Shown piece after piece: positions 54,294 through 63,399 of a stretch of 64,000 bases of DNA. The notes beneath the pieces were generated by a model. It made no database searches. It worked only from the letters and a program-made list of their open reading frames with translations, and was not told where the DNA came from. A program made the position numbers and the translations under genes. How positions within the stretch are numbered: the stretch's first letter is position 1; each line of letters begins with the position of its first letter. The DNA comes from Bradyrhizobium ivorense. GTDB taxonomy: Bacteria > Pseudomonadota > Alphaproteobacteria > Rhizobiales > Xanthobacteraceae. The DNA lies in contig NZ_CAADFC020000011.1 of NCBI RefSeq assembly GCF_900696085.1, forward strand, positions 248,001-312,000, read 5' to 3'.

Positions 54294-54315
54294 GAACAAC
54301 GCCAAGGCGTTGTTC
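54294..54315. terminator. perfect 10-bp hairpin after the ATP-grasp gene
   Basis: GAACAACGCC-AA-GGCGTTGTTC, an uninterrupted inverted repeat with a 2-base loop, 33 bp after the stop codon at 54261. There is no T run, so it might be a factor-dependent terminator, an RNA stabiliser or a protein site. Confidence 0.4.
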
Positions 54316-55483
54316 GAACACCCACAGCAATCGCAGCAAACGAAAAAACAGATTCAAGCCGCGATTTCGAGATTGACCACGCGGCTTGCCCTCCGCCAGA
54401 GAACCAACCAGCCATAACGCCTTGCCGCCCCCCCGGCGAGACGAAATCGGAGAGGTAGACGACATCGTCTCGGAATCCGCGAGCTACTTCGTCGGAATCC
54501 GCAAATGCGTGACTATCAGACTGTCATAGACGAAGCGCGGTACGCTGCTCACAGCAAAGAAGCCGCTCGCCAAGCTCGACCTCAGTTGAGACCCCGCTCC
54601 GAGTAGGTTTCTCCGCGCATGTCCGACCTTAAGCTGGAGGATAGCTTCCGCCATCAGGCGTTCCGCGTCCCTGATGGCAGGCGCCTGGTCCGATACCTCA
54701 GATGCGGAGCTGCACCGATCGCCGGCACCCGCAGGTCTCCCGCAACAGCCGCAATCGCGCGGTTGTACGAATTTTTTGTAAAGACTGTGAAGAGTGAACG
54801 TAGTGTCCCGCCATCAAGAATGAGCATCAGTGGCGTGGCCGACGAGTCTGCTTGGCCGCACCGATCGGTCAAGTCCAAAGCCGCGGAGCGGAGCGCCGCA
54901 GGCGCCGGGACTTGACGACGGGCCGTATCGAGCCATCGATACCGTTGCCATGATGCCGTTTGTCAAAGCGTCGATCCCGGGAAACACTCGCCGCGGCGGA
55001 TGGCAAACTAGCTCATCGAGGAGATCCATTCGTAATCGGCATGAGGATTTTACCTCGTCGTCCCGCCCATCGGCTGAGATACAGTCCTGGCATGAGCTCA
55101 GTGGCGTATGGTGGTCAGCGCCGCGCTTGGCGTAGCCACAAGAACAGTCCATTCCGCAATACTCCAGGATCGGAGCCAGTACCGGATGCTGATTTCGGCT
55201 GTCCTTTGGTTTTGCCTTTCAACCATAGCGACTCAGTCGTAACGAACCAACGCTGCAGCGTGACCGCAACGCCTGCAGCCAAGAGCCCCAATCGCGCTTG
55301 CCGCCCAAGCATCTAGGGCGGGTGATTCACCGTCGCGGCGCGCCAAGGGCAAGGGGCATTTCGCCTGCCGCTGCATTCGCAGAACCCGCACCTTTTCAAC
55401 CACCTTCATCGTCGCCGTTTGAGTCGCGTTCGGCAAAAAATGTCGCAGGTCAAATGTCGCATTTGCTACAATTATCATTTTTT
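54316..55483. other. 1.2-kb stretch with no recognised gene
   Basis: Several short open frames exist, but none has coding character I trust. From about 55430 the DNA becomes AT-rich (promoter-like) upstream of the amidotransferase gene. Confidence 0.3.
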
Positions 55484-55501
55484 ATGTAGTATATTCTACA
55501 T
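55484..55501. promoter_or_regulatory. operator-like palindrome before the amidotransferase operon
   Basis: ATGTAG-TATATT-CTACAT, a perfect 6-bp inverted repeat in an AT-rich region. Related half-sites (TTGCTACAA near 55463; GCTAC and GTAGC flanking 56487-56514 before the regulator gene) suggest this is the binding motif of the RpiR-type regulator encoded downstream. Confidence 0.5.
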
Positions 55502-55639
55502 CTCGGATGTAATGAGATACAATCTTGGTTCCTACCCACCCCGCAACAGGGGCCTGGTGGTCGAGATCGACACAAGCTTCCCGCCTGATGCGATGATCTG
55601 CGACCTTGTTAGACATCTTGCTTGCGTTGAGGACCGCTA

Positions 55640-56353
55640 ATGCCACGCATTACGATCATGGAAGCCGGACTTGTCTCGCCCGAATTGCGGGAGCGCCATG
55701 GATCATATCCACAGATGTTCGAGCGGATGATCCGCGCGGTCGATGAATCGATCGACTTTGATGTTGTGGAGATTGCCGCGGGTGAGCCAGTTCCCGACGC
55801 GACCGGCCTGGAAGCGATCCTCATCACCGGATCGTCGGCAGGCGTCCATGAGAGGCTCGTCTGGATCCCACCACTCGAAGATCTCGTGCGGGCTGCCTAT
55901 GTACGTAAAGTTCCGATGGTCGGAGTCTGTTTCGGCCATCAACTAATCGCGCAGGCGCTAGGCGGCATAGTACGCAAATCGGAGAACGGCTGGGGAATCG
56001 GACGGCACGTCTACCAGGTGGCATCAGGCAACGGCCTTATCGAGTCTAGACATTTGGCCGTCGCCTGCTCGCATCAGGACCAGGTCGTCGAGGCGCCACA
56101 GGAGGCGCGCACCATTCTCTTGTCGGACTTCACGCCGCATGCAGGACTGCTCTACGCGAACGGCAGAACGCTGTCCGTGCAGCCGCACCCGGAGTTCGAT
56201 GCGGAATACGCCACTGCGTTGTGCGAGGCGCGCGAGGGAACCGTGCCGGATGTGGTCGTGGCGGCCGCAAAGGAGTCGCTGGCGAAGCCGCTGGATAGCG
56301 CAACACTAGGCGGTGTGATCGCACGCTTCCTCACCGGGCGCACGGCTCTTTGA
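55640..56353 (+). CDS. class I glutamine amidotransferase
   Basis: A 237-residue protein with a complete GATase1 catalytic triad: Cys97 in GVCFGHQ, His183 and Glu185 in QPHPEF. No synthase domain is attached. Free-standing class I GATases of this size include PuuD-like gamma-glutamyl hydrolases and GMP-synthase-like amidotransferases. Linkage to a polyamine-type ABC transporter and an M24 hydrolase points to catabolism of an amine or amide substrate. The ATG at 55640 follows the coding-free leader with the operator palindrome at 55484. Confidence 0.8.
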   Translation: MPRITIMEAGLVSPELRERHGSYPQMFERMIRAVDESIDFDVVEIAAGEPVPDATGLEAILITGSSAGVHERLVWIPPLEDLVRAAYVRKVPMVGVCFGHQLIAQALGGIVRKSENGWGIGRHVYQVASGNGLIESRHLAVACSHQDQVVEAPQEARTILLSDFTPHAGLLYANGRTLSVQPHPEFDAEYATALCEAREGTVPDVVVAAAKESLAKPLDSATLGGVIARFLTGRTAL

Positions 56354-56533
56354 AGCCGCAGGTCTGGGGTGCGATCCGCCCAGGATCCTCGTTGCAAAAG
56401 CCTTTCGCCGCACCCTACCAGGGAACCGCGGCGCTCGAAATGGGCCCGCGACCGTGCAATTGGCCTTGCTTGCCTTTGTCGCATATGCTACCAATCTTAC
56501 AAATTACTGTAGCACTTGCAACAGGAGGGGCCT

Positions 56534-57493
56534 TTGGCGGCCTTTCAAGATCAAGTCTCAGAAAATTTCGACCAGCTTACAGTGGCGCAACAGGATCTGG
56601 CGCGTCGCGTCTTGGAGCTAGGCGAGCGCGTGGCGTTCATGACAAGCCGTCAGCTCGGGGAAGCGGTCGGCCAGAGCGACGCTGCAATCATCCGTTTCGC
56701 AAAGGCCTTGGGCTATGACGGCTTTCCGGACATGCGGGATGCGGTACGTGCGCGCCTGCTGGACGAGGTCGGTTCCAGCGGAATGCGACAATCGGAAACC
56801 AACGATATCAGCGCATTCCGGCGAGCGCTGGTAACCAGCGGGACGTCAATGATCGAGGAGACCGAACGTCTCAACGCTCACGGCAAGGTCAGCGCGGTGG
56901 TCGATCTGCTCATTTCGGCCCGGCAGATCTTCGTCACTGGCCACGGCACGACCTATCCGATGGCGGTCTACCTAGCCATGCATCTCCGTCAGTCGCTCGA
57001 CAAGGCGCAGGTCTTCAACATCGAGCACGGCGACCTCGCTGATCGGTTTCGTTCCGTCGGTCCCAAGGACGTGTTCATCGGAATAGGCTATCCGCGCTAC
57101 CTACCCTATACGAGCGATATCTTGAAACTCGCCCGCGAGGCAGGTGCCAGTATTGTCGCGATTACCGATCGAGCCTCCTCGCCCCTGGCTCGGATTGCAC
57201 AGCAGACACTTTACGCGGCGCGCGCCGGCAGCGCTTCCGCGTGGTGGTCCCAGCTTGGCACAATGTTCATTGCCGACTGGCTCAACGCGCTAGTGCTGGC
57301 GCGCGACGAAACCACAATCACGCATTTGCGGCGCTCGGATGAGGAATGGAAGCGCCTCGGTCACTGGAAGAGCGACAGCAACAATGCGCGCGAGCTATCG
57401 CTTGAACAGCATCGCCTGAGGAGCCTTCGCAACGGCGCCGAGAAGCGCCCCGATAGTCTCAACGCCAGCGCCCCCCGCCGTCCACGCAAGTAA
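56534..57493 (+). CDS. MurR/RpiR family transcriptional regulator
   Basis: About 319 residues from TTG 56534, which has AGGAGG 5 nt upstream; a TTG at 56516 is in frame but lacks a site. The N-terminus is an HTH_6 DNA-binding domain (VAFMTSRQLGEAVGQSDAAI, RFAKALGYDGFPDMRDAVR). Residues 130-260 form a SIS sugar/phosphosugar-binding domain (RQIFVTGHGTTYPMAVYLAM, GIGYPRYLPYTSDILKLARE). Such regulators usually bind phosphosugars or related effectors and control adjacent catabolic genes. Its likely site is the GCTAC/GTAGC motif seen upstream of this gene and of the amidotransferase. Confidence 0.85.
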   Translation: MAAFQDQVSENFDQLTVAQQDLARRVLELGERVAFMTSRQLGEAVGQSDAAIIRFAKALGYDGFPDMRDAVRARLLDEVGSSGMRQSETNDISAFRRALVTSGTSMIEETERLNAHGKVSAVVDLLISARQIFVTGHGTTYPMAVYLAMHLRQSLDKAQVFNIEHGDLADRFRSVGPKDVFIGIGYPRYLPYTSDILKLAREAGASIVAITDRASSPLARIAQQTLYAARAGSASAWWSQLGTMFIADWLNALVLARDETTITHLRRSDEEWKRLGHWKSDSNNARELSLEQHRLRSLRNGAEKRPDSLNASAPRRPRK

Positions 57494-57515
57494 CCAAGTG
57501 AAGGGAGTTCGCACA

Positions 57516-58598
57516 ATGTCAGCAAAGACCCGCTTGTCCCGTCGCCGCTTCCTCAGGTCTTCGGCCGCAGCTAGCCTCGCCCTTGGGGTTGGCGGCCTAG
57601 GCATACCCGTTGTCCGGGCCGCTGGAGGCCAAGTGATCGTGCGCGGCCTGGGTGGTGCTTACCAGGACGCGATGACCGCCGCCATTTACAGGCCATTCAC
57701 TGCAACCACAGGCATCGAGGTCGTTGTTCAGCCCGCAACAGCCGCACAGGTGCGGGCCATGGTCGAAGCCAAGCGCGTCAGCATGGATGTTATCGACCTG
57801 GTCGACGTCTCGCTGTTCTCGCTCGACAACATCGGCGCGCTAGAGGAAATTGATTACGCTTCAATGAGCTTCAGCAACCCGGACGATCTGCAGCCGACGG
57901 TTCGCCGGCGCAACATGGCCGGCAATCTCTACTTCTCGACGGTGCTTGCCTATAATACGGAGGTCTTCAAGCCCGACGCTCACCCACATAATTGGGCTGA
58001 GTTCTGGAGCATGACGAACTTTCCGGGCGCGCGGACACTGGCCGATCAGAGAGCTGGCGCAGCCGAACTCGAATTTGCGCTGCTCGCAGATGGCGTCCCT
58101 CGGAACAAGCTCTATCCGATCGATACCGATCGTGCGTTCGCCTCACTTGATAAGATCAAACGCGGCGTCGTGAAATGGTGGGACACTGGTGCCGTTTCGG
58201 CCGAGTTGCTCGAGCGGAAGGAAGCCGTCGTCGGGGGCATCTGGAATGGACGTGCGCAGGCGCTGATCGACAAGGGTGCGCCGCTAGCCATTGAATGGAA
58301 TGAGGCCAAACGACAGGTTCAGTACTGGGGCATCGTCAAGGGTGCGCCGAACGCTGCCAATGCGCAGAAGTTTATCGACTTTGCGCTGCAGCCCAAGGTG
58401 CAGGGCGAACTGACGCGCTACATTGCTTATGGCCCCACCAACAAGAAGGCCTTCGATTTCGTGCGCGATGCTGATCGCCGCAAGCTGCCGAGCTTGCCGG
58501 AACATTTCGCGCAGTCTTTCGAACAGGACGCCGAATGGTGGCTTTCGAACCTCTCCGGCGTGGGCCGGCGGTGGCAGTCGTGGATTCTCAGCCGATGA
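57516..58598 (+). CDS. ABC transporter substrate-binding protein, polyamine (Pot) type, Tat-exported
   Basis: A 360-residue protein with a twin-arginine signal (SRRRFLRSSAAASLALGVGG) for Tat export to the periplasm. The mature part is like the family 1 (PotD/AfuA-type) binding proteins: VIVRGLGGAYQDAMTAAIYR, GNLYFSTVLAYNTEVFKPDA, FADLD-like stretches and IVKGAPNAANAQKFIDFALQ. The ATG at 57516 has GGGAG upstream. The stop overlaps the ATG of the ATPase gene as ATGA. The substrate is likely a polyamine, amine or small organic cation; it is not certain. Confidence 0.85.
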   Translation: MSAKTRLSRRRFLRSSAAASLALGVGGLGIPVVRAAGGQVIVRGLGGAYQDAMTAAIYRPFTATTGIEVVVQPATAAQVRAMVEAKRVSMDVIDLVDVSLFSLDNIGALEEIDYASMSFSNPDDLQPTVRRRNMAGNLYFSTVLAYNTEVFKPDAHPHNWAEFWSMTNFPGARTLADQRAGAAELEFALLADGVPRNKLYPIDTDRAFASLDKIKRGVVKWWDTGAVSAELLERKEAVVGGIWNGRAQALIDKGAPLAIEWNEAKRQVQYWGIVKGAPNAANAQKFIDFALQPKVQGELTRYIAYGPTNKKAFDFVRDADRRKLPSLPEHFAQSFEQDAEWWLSNLSGVGRRWQSWILSR

Positions 58599-59728
58599 TC
58601 CAATCCACCAAGCCGTTTGTGTCCCGAGGAGGCACTGAGCTGAGGCTCGAAGGCGTCACCAAGCTGTATGCGGGAACGGCCGCAGTGGACCGGCTCGACC
58701 TGACCGTGGCCCAGGGCGAGTTCGTGACCTTGCTCGGCGCCTCCGGCTCCGGAAAAACGACCACGCTGATGATGTTGGCCGGCTTCACCCAGGCTGACAG
58801 TGGCCGCATCTCCATCGGCGGGCGCGACGTCACTGCGCTTCCGCCCGGCAAGCGCAATCTCGGCGTCGTCTTCCAGAACTATTCCCTTTTTCCGCACCTA
58901 ACGGTCGCACAGAACCTCGCCTTTCCCCTCGAAATGCGAAAACTCGGCAGGGCTGAGATCAAGGATGCGGTCTTGCGCGCCTTGGAGATAGTGCATTTAC
59001 CCGATAAGGCCGAGCGCTACCCGCGCGAGCTCTCCGGCGGGCAGCAGCAACGCGTCGCGCTCGCGCGCGCGATTATCTTTCATCCGCAGGCTCTCCTGAT
59101 GGACGAGCCGCTCGGTGCACTCGACAAGAATTTACGCGAACATATGCAGATCGAGATTAAGCGGCTGCATGCCTCCCTCGGTGCAACCATCGTCTTTGTG
59201 ACGCACGATCAGGAGGAGGCGCTAACCATGTCGAACCGCGTCGCAGTGATGGACAATGGCAAGATCGCGCAGATCGCATCCCCGCGCGCGATCTATGAAG
59301 AGCCGTTAAACCGCTTTGTGGCGAGCTTCATTGGCCAGTCCAACTTCCTTCCCGGCAAGGTTCTCGGAGGACGGGGCGATGGCTTCGTTGTCCAGCTGAC
59401 GACTGGCGACAAACTGAACTGCCGCGGGCCTCATCAGCCGGCTCCCGGCGACGAGGTACTGGCGGTAGTGCGGCCCGAGCACATCGCCGTGTATCGTGAG
59501 GCCCAGATCGATGGGCACAGGAAGACCATCAGCGGCAAAGTCGTGGACACGCTCTACCTCGGCCACACTATTAAGCTCGAAGTCTGTCTCGCCGACGGCA
59601 CCAGATTAATGACGCAGAGTACGAGCGCCGCCCTCGACGGCGTGGTACCGCCGCCCGGCAGCGCGGTACAACTCGATCTCGGTAGCCGTTCCATCTGGTG
59701 CATTCCGGCCGTGGAGGAAGCGAAATGA
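58595..59728 (+). CDS. ABC transporter ATP-binding protein, PotA-like
   Basis: A 377-residue protein from ATG 58595 (a longer frame from 58535 is the tail of the binding-protein gene). It has Walker A GASGSGKTT, the Q-loop FQNYSLFPHLTV, signature LSGGQQQRVALARA, Walker B ALLMDEPLGALD and an H-loop FVTHDQEEAL. The C-terminal 100 residues are a TOBE-type regulatory domain (VRPEHIAVYREAQIDGH). It powers uptake with the two permeases that follow. The ATG overlaps the preceding stop, and its own stop overlaps the next ATG (ATGA). Confidence 0.95.
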   Translation: MIQSTKPFVSRGGTELRLEGVTKLYAGTAAVDRLDLTVAQGEFVTLLGASGSGKTTTLMMLAGFTQADSGRISIGGRDVTALPPGKRNLGVVFQNYSLFPHLTVAQNLAFPLEMRKLGRAEIKDAVLRALEIVHLPDKAERYPRELSGGQQQRVALARAIIFHPQALLMDEPLGALDKNLREHMQIEIKRLHASLGATIVFVTHDQEEALTMSNRVAVMDNGKIAQIASPRAIYEEPLNRFVASFIGQSNFLPGKVLGGRGDGFVVQLTTGDKLNCRGPHQPAPGDEVLAVVRPEHIAVYREAQIDGHRKTISGKVVDTLYLGHTIKLEVCLADGTRLMTQSTSAALDGVVPPPGSAVQLDLGSRSIWCIPAVEEAK

Positions 59729-60567
59729 TCCTCTCGCGCAAAGCGGTTGGTCCGTGGCTCCTGCTGACGCCGGCCCTATTATTCCTCTGTATTTTCTTCG
59801 TGTATCCGCTTTGCAACATGCTCGCTCGCAGCGCTTTCGATCCCGCACCGACGCTACGGCACTACACCCGTCTGATCAACGAACCGGCTTACCTGCGCGT
59901 CCTCCTGACCACGTTCGAGATCTCGTTGTCGGTTACGCTGAGCGCGCTCGTGATCGGATATCCGCTGGCCTATTTTCTATCCCAGCTGAAACTCCGCACG
60001 GCCAACTTCTTGATGGTGCTGGTGATCGTGCCCTATTTCACGAGCGTGCTGGTTCGCACCTATGCGTGGATGGTGCTGCTTGGCACCGAGGGCATTCTGA
60101 ATCAAGTCCTGCTTGGGCTCGGACTCGTCACCCGGCCGCTCGCAATCATGTTCAGCCGCACCAGCGTCGTGATCGGCATGACTTATATTCTTTTGCCTTA
60201 CATGGTGCTGGCGCTCTATAGCGTGATGCGCGGCATCGATACCCACCTGCTCCACGCCGCCGAGAGCCTGGGCGCTGGACGCATCAGGGCCTTCTGGCGC
60301 GTCTTCGTCCCCCTATCTATGCCGGGCGTCGCTGCCGGCGGTCTTCTCGTCGCGATCTTGTCGATAGGCTTCTTCATTACACCGGCACTGATGGGCAATC
60401 AGCAGGACAGCATGATTTCGATGCTCATCGAGGCACAAGTCGAGACCTATTTCGACTGGGGTTTTGCCTCGGCGCTGGCAAGCATCTTGCTTGCCTGCAC
60501 CCTGCTGCTATTCCTCGCCTATGACCGCATGGTCGGCCTGAATCGCTTGTTCGAGGCCAAGCAATGA
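59725..60567 (+). CDS. ABC transporter permease, PotB-like
   Basis: A 280-residue membrane protein starting at ATG 59725, which overlaps the ATPase stop (ATGA). Six TM segments are present, with the binding-protein-dependent transport signature AAESLGAGRIRAFWRVFVPL near residue 190 (EAA loop). It forms the channel with the PotC-like permease. Confidence 0.92.
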   Translation: MILSRKAVGPWLLLTPALLFLCIFFVYPLCNMLARSAFDPAPTLRHYTRLINEPAYLRVLLTTFEISLSVTLSALVIGYPLAYFLSQLKLRTANFLMVLVIVPYFTSVLVRTYAWMVLLGTEGILNQVLLGLGLVTRPLAIMFSRTSVVIGMTYILLPYMVLALYSVMRGIDTHLLHAAESLGAGRIRAFWRVFVPLSMPGVAAGGLLVAILSIGFFITPALMGNQQDSMISMLIEAQVETYFDWGFASALASILLACTLLLFLAYDRMVGLNRLFEAKQ

Positions 60568-61355
60568 AGCCGCGCCAGACCGGATGGTTCGTCAAGCTTT
60601 GCGCGTTTTTCGCGCTGACGTACCTCACGGTGCCAATCCTCGTGATCATTCCACTGGCGATCAACTCGTCCGACTACCTGCGCTTTCCGCCACAGGGCAT
60701 TTCGCTCAGATGGTTCATGACGGTGCTTGAAAGCTCGGCCTGGATGGGCTCGGCCGCGGTCAGCCTCCAGATCGCCTTGACGTCGACTCTTCTGGGTGTT
60801 TCCCTGAGCATGCTTGCTGCCGTCGCGCTGGTGCGGGCACGAATCCGCTTCAAGCAGGCCGTGTATGCGCTCATTCTGCTACCCATGATCGTGCCGAACA
60901 TCATCTCCGCGATCGCCATGTTCTTCTTCTTCGCCGATATCCAGCTCGGATCCGGCTCGCTTGCGATCATTATCGGGCACACGGTTCTGGCGGTGCCGGT
61001 CTCGGTTATCATCCTGTGCGCGACGTTGCAGGGAGTCGACAGCCGGCTTGAGAGCGCTGCGCTCAGCCTAGGCGCAGACCGTTTCACGGCCTTCCGTCGT
61101 ATCACCTTACCGCTGATCGCGCCCGGCATCGCCTCTGCAGCGATCTTTGCCTTCCTGTCATCCTTCGACGAACTAGTGATCGCTCTGTTCATGGCAAGCC
61201 CCTCGACGCAAACCCTTCCGGTTCGTATTTGGAATGCCGTGCTGTTCCAGCTGGACCCGACTATCGCTGCTGTTAGCACTCTCCTGATCCTCGTGTCTGC
61301 GCTCTGTCTTGTGGCCGCAAACACGCTGTCGATGCGCTTCAAGGCGCGCATGTGA
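60564..61355 (+). CDS. ABC transporter permease, PotC-like
   Basis: A 263-residue membrane protein with six TM segments. The EAA loop is SAALSLGADRFTAFRRITLP and the PotC-like feature FDELVIALFMASPSTQTLPV follows it. The ATG overlaps the stop of the PotB-like gene (ATGA). This is the last transporter gene in the run. Confidence 0.92.
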   Translation: MKPRQTGWFVKLCAFFALTYLTVPILVIIPLAINSSDYLRFPPQGISLRWFMTVLESSAWMGSAAVSLQIALTSTLLGVSLSMLAAVALVRARIRFKQAVYALILLPMIVPNIISAIAMFFFFADIQLGSGSLAIIIGHTVLAVPVSVIILCATLQGVDSRLESAALSLGADRFTAFRRITLPLIAPGIASAAIFAFLSSFDELVIALFMASPSTQTLPVRIWNAVLFQLDPTIAAVSTLLILVSALCLVAANTLSMRFKARM

Positions 61356-61376
61356 TCCCGCGAAAGGTGAATTCCA

Positions 61377-62498
61377 ATGTTGTTTCCGAAGGACGAATAT
61401 GAAGCACGAGTAGCGCAGGTACGCCAGCACATGGCTGCGCGTAACATCGATGTCCTGATCATCGATCAGAGCGAATTCCTCGTCTATCTGACCGGATTTC
61501 CAATTTCAGAAAACATGTACCGTGCCTGCCTTCTGCCGTGCGAGGGCGATCCGATTATGATCCTGCGCGCTGTCGACCTCGGGCCGTTCAATGAAAGCTC
61601 GTGGGTGACAAAGTCCGTAGCCTTTGCCGATTGGGAAGACCCGATCCAGATCCTAGCCGATACGATCAGGCGCACCGGCTATGCTGGCGCGCGCCTGGGG
61701 ATCGATGAAGAGTCCTATTGTATGCCATTGCGTCGCTTTAAGCAGCTCGCGGCTCGATTGACAGATGCAACTTTCGTGGATTTCTCCGGGGTCATGGCAA
61801 CACTCCGCGCGCGAAAAACCGAGAGGGAAATCGCGGTGCTCAGGCGCGCCGCCAAGATCGGTGATCTCGGCATCGCGGCCGCGCTTAACGTCGCTGGAGC
61901 CGGCAAGTCGGCGCGCGATGCGACTGCCGCGGTCTACCAAGTGTTTATGCAGGAAGGGGCAGACGCCGCGCGCGCTGGCATTATTACGACGGGAGTAGGA
62001 AACGCATTTCTTCATGGCGCACTGACTGAGGGACCGCTCGATAAGGGCGATATTCTGCATATGGAGCTATTGCCGTATATTGACGGCTACAGTGCCCGCG
62101 TGATGCGTTCCGCTGTGATCGGTGAGATCGAGCCTCGCCTGTCGGAACTTGGCCGGCGCCTGATCGAAATACAGGACCGGCAGTTCGAGGCGATGAAGCC
62201 GGGGGCCAGTGCCGCTGAGGTCGACGCCGTGGCACGAAACGCTATGCTCGTCGGCGGGCTACGAACTGATTATTCCAATATCACGGGCTATTCGCTCGGG
62301 TGCTATCCGCTGCATACCCCGCGAACTAGTGACTTCTCGCGCATCTTTCTGCCCACAGCCGATTGGGCGCTGGAGCGCGGCATGGTATTCCACATGTATC
62401 TGTCCGCCGACGGCCTCGCAATCAGCGAGACGGTGCTCATCACGAAGACCGGCTATGAGCGTCTAACGCAATCGCCGCGGCAAATATTTCAAGTGTGA
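61377..62498 (+). CDS. M24 (creatinase/Xaa-Pro peptidase-like) hydrolase, metal ligands lost
   Basis: A 373-residue protein with the two-domain M24 layout: an N-terminal creatinase-like domain (RNIDVLIIDQSEFLVYLTGF) and a pita-bread C-terminal domain (RARKTEREIAVLRRAAKIGD, GIITTGVGNAFLHG). In metallopeptidases the motif DxG...GYxSDxTRT carries two metal-binding Asp; here it reads HMELLPYIDGYSARVMRS. The GHGIG His region is TGYSLGCY. So it is closer to metal-free creatinase-like hydrolases and might act on a creatine, ectoine or amide-type compound. It is 21 bp downstream of the permease gene and part of the same operon. The start at ATG 61377 has AAAGG upstream. Confidence 0.85.
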   Translation: MLFPKDEYEARVAQVRQHMAARNIDVLIIDQSEFLVYLTGFPISENMYRACLLPCEGDPIMILRAVDLGPFNESSWVTKSVAFADWEDPIQILADTIRRTGYAGARLGIDEESYCMPLRRFKQLAARLTDATFVDFSGVMATLRARKTEREIAVLRRAAKIGDLGIAAALNVAGAGKSARDATAAVYQVFMQEGADAARAGIITTGVGNAFLHGALTEGPLDKGDILHMELLPYIDGYSARVMRSAVIGEIEPRLSELGRRLIEIQDRQFEAMKPGASAAEVDAVARNAMLVGGLRTDYSNITGYSLGCYPLHTPRTSDFSRIFLPTADWALERGMVFHMYLSADGLAISETVLITKTGYERLTQSPRQIFQV

Positions 62499-62694
62499 GT
62501 CACCAACCCGAACGCCGCCCGGCGACACATTAGCGTACAGGGCATGATCTGCGGCCTTTGCAAAAGCGACACGATACCCGCCGTCGCTGTGGTACGGTTT
62601 AGGGGAATCGGCGCCTTCACCCGGCTTCTCCGTTCTGAGCTGGTCCCGATTGTCTGAACAGGATCTCCGCGTTCATAAGTGGAGCGTCTGCCGG
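62499..62694. other. intergenic after the operon
   Basis: No gene is supported. No terminator with a T run was seen directly after the M24 gene. Confidence 0.3.
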
Positions 62695-62845
62695 GGTTAG
62701 GTCGCCAGGCGGAGTGGCTGCGGGGTGAAGTAGGCTTGATCCGACGCGCGGCCGTCAGGACTCGAATGGGGACGTCTGCTGTTATAGATATCGGCCGATC
62801 GAGCTTAACGCCTCGCTGACGCTGTCATAGGCCCGCTACGGCAAG
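62695..62845 (-). mobile_element. IS3-family transposase (OrfB) tail remnant
   Basis: Two minus-strand frames give AYDSVSEALSSIGRYL and YNSRRPHSSPDGRASDQAYF with a final TPQPLRLAT, the typical C-terminus of IS3-group OrfB. The frame is shifted between them. Confidence 0.7.
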
Positions 62846-62922
62846 TTGTATGCTCCTTTTGCGCAAGGGCTGAGCGATTCGCAGCGAATTGCCGTTGTAG
62901 CCGTTCGGCTCGTCCAACCTCA

Positions 62923-62951
62923 AAATGCTCCCGTCGGCGGAGCATTTTTTT
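62923..62951 (+). terminator. Rho-independent terminator
   Basis: AAATGCTCC and GGAGCATTT form a 9-bp stem with a 7-base loop (62932-62938), ending in a run of seven T. On the plus strand it could end a short transcript of the region before it. No ORF is supported just upstream, so a small RNA is possible. Confidence 0.65.
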
Positions 62952-63087
62952 GCGCCCGAACTTACATCAATTTCCTGAGGCGTCCTGCGCGGACAGGTTT
63001 GTCCGTCATTGGTGGACACTGCTTCCTCACCCATTCTCAAAAAACGCAGAAAATAGGAGCTTTGTCGCTTTCGAAGGGCAACCTAGT

Positions 63088-63199
63088 TTGGTTTTCACAC
63101 GTGGGGAACTATGCCGGAATTGACGTGTCATTAGAACTAAGTTGGCCGTCAGGACGGCTTGTGGGACAAATAGAAGGGCTTTGCGGGAAGGATTTCTGA
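63088..63199 (+). mobile_element. IS110-family transposase N-terminal remnant
   Basis: The frame reads HVGNYAGIDVSLELSW followed by SGRLVGQIEG and a stop, which matches the start of IS110 transposases (the first catalytic Asp lies in AGIDVS). The rest is missing. Confidence 0.55.
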
Positions 63200-63399
63200 A
63201 TCATCTTCGCCACCAGGAACGAAGATGAAGCAGAAATCCGGCCCCGGCGACCCCAGTACCGCCCTTCTCCAAGATCCTGATCAGTCTCGAATTATCTGAC
63301 GACGGACAGTCAATCATATGGCAGTTCGACCGGTCTGCCGCCGTCGGAACAGAAGCGATGAGGCGAACGCTCTGGCGTTCGGCCACCGCACGGCGCTCT

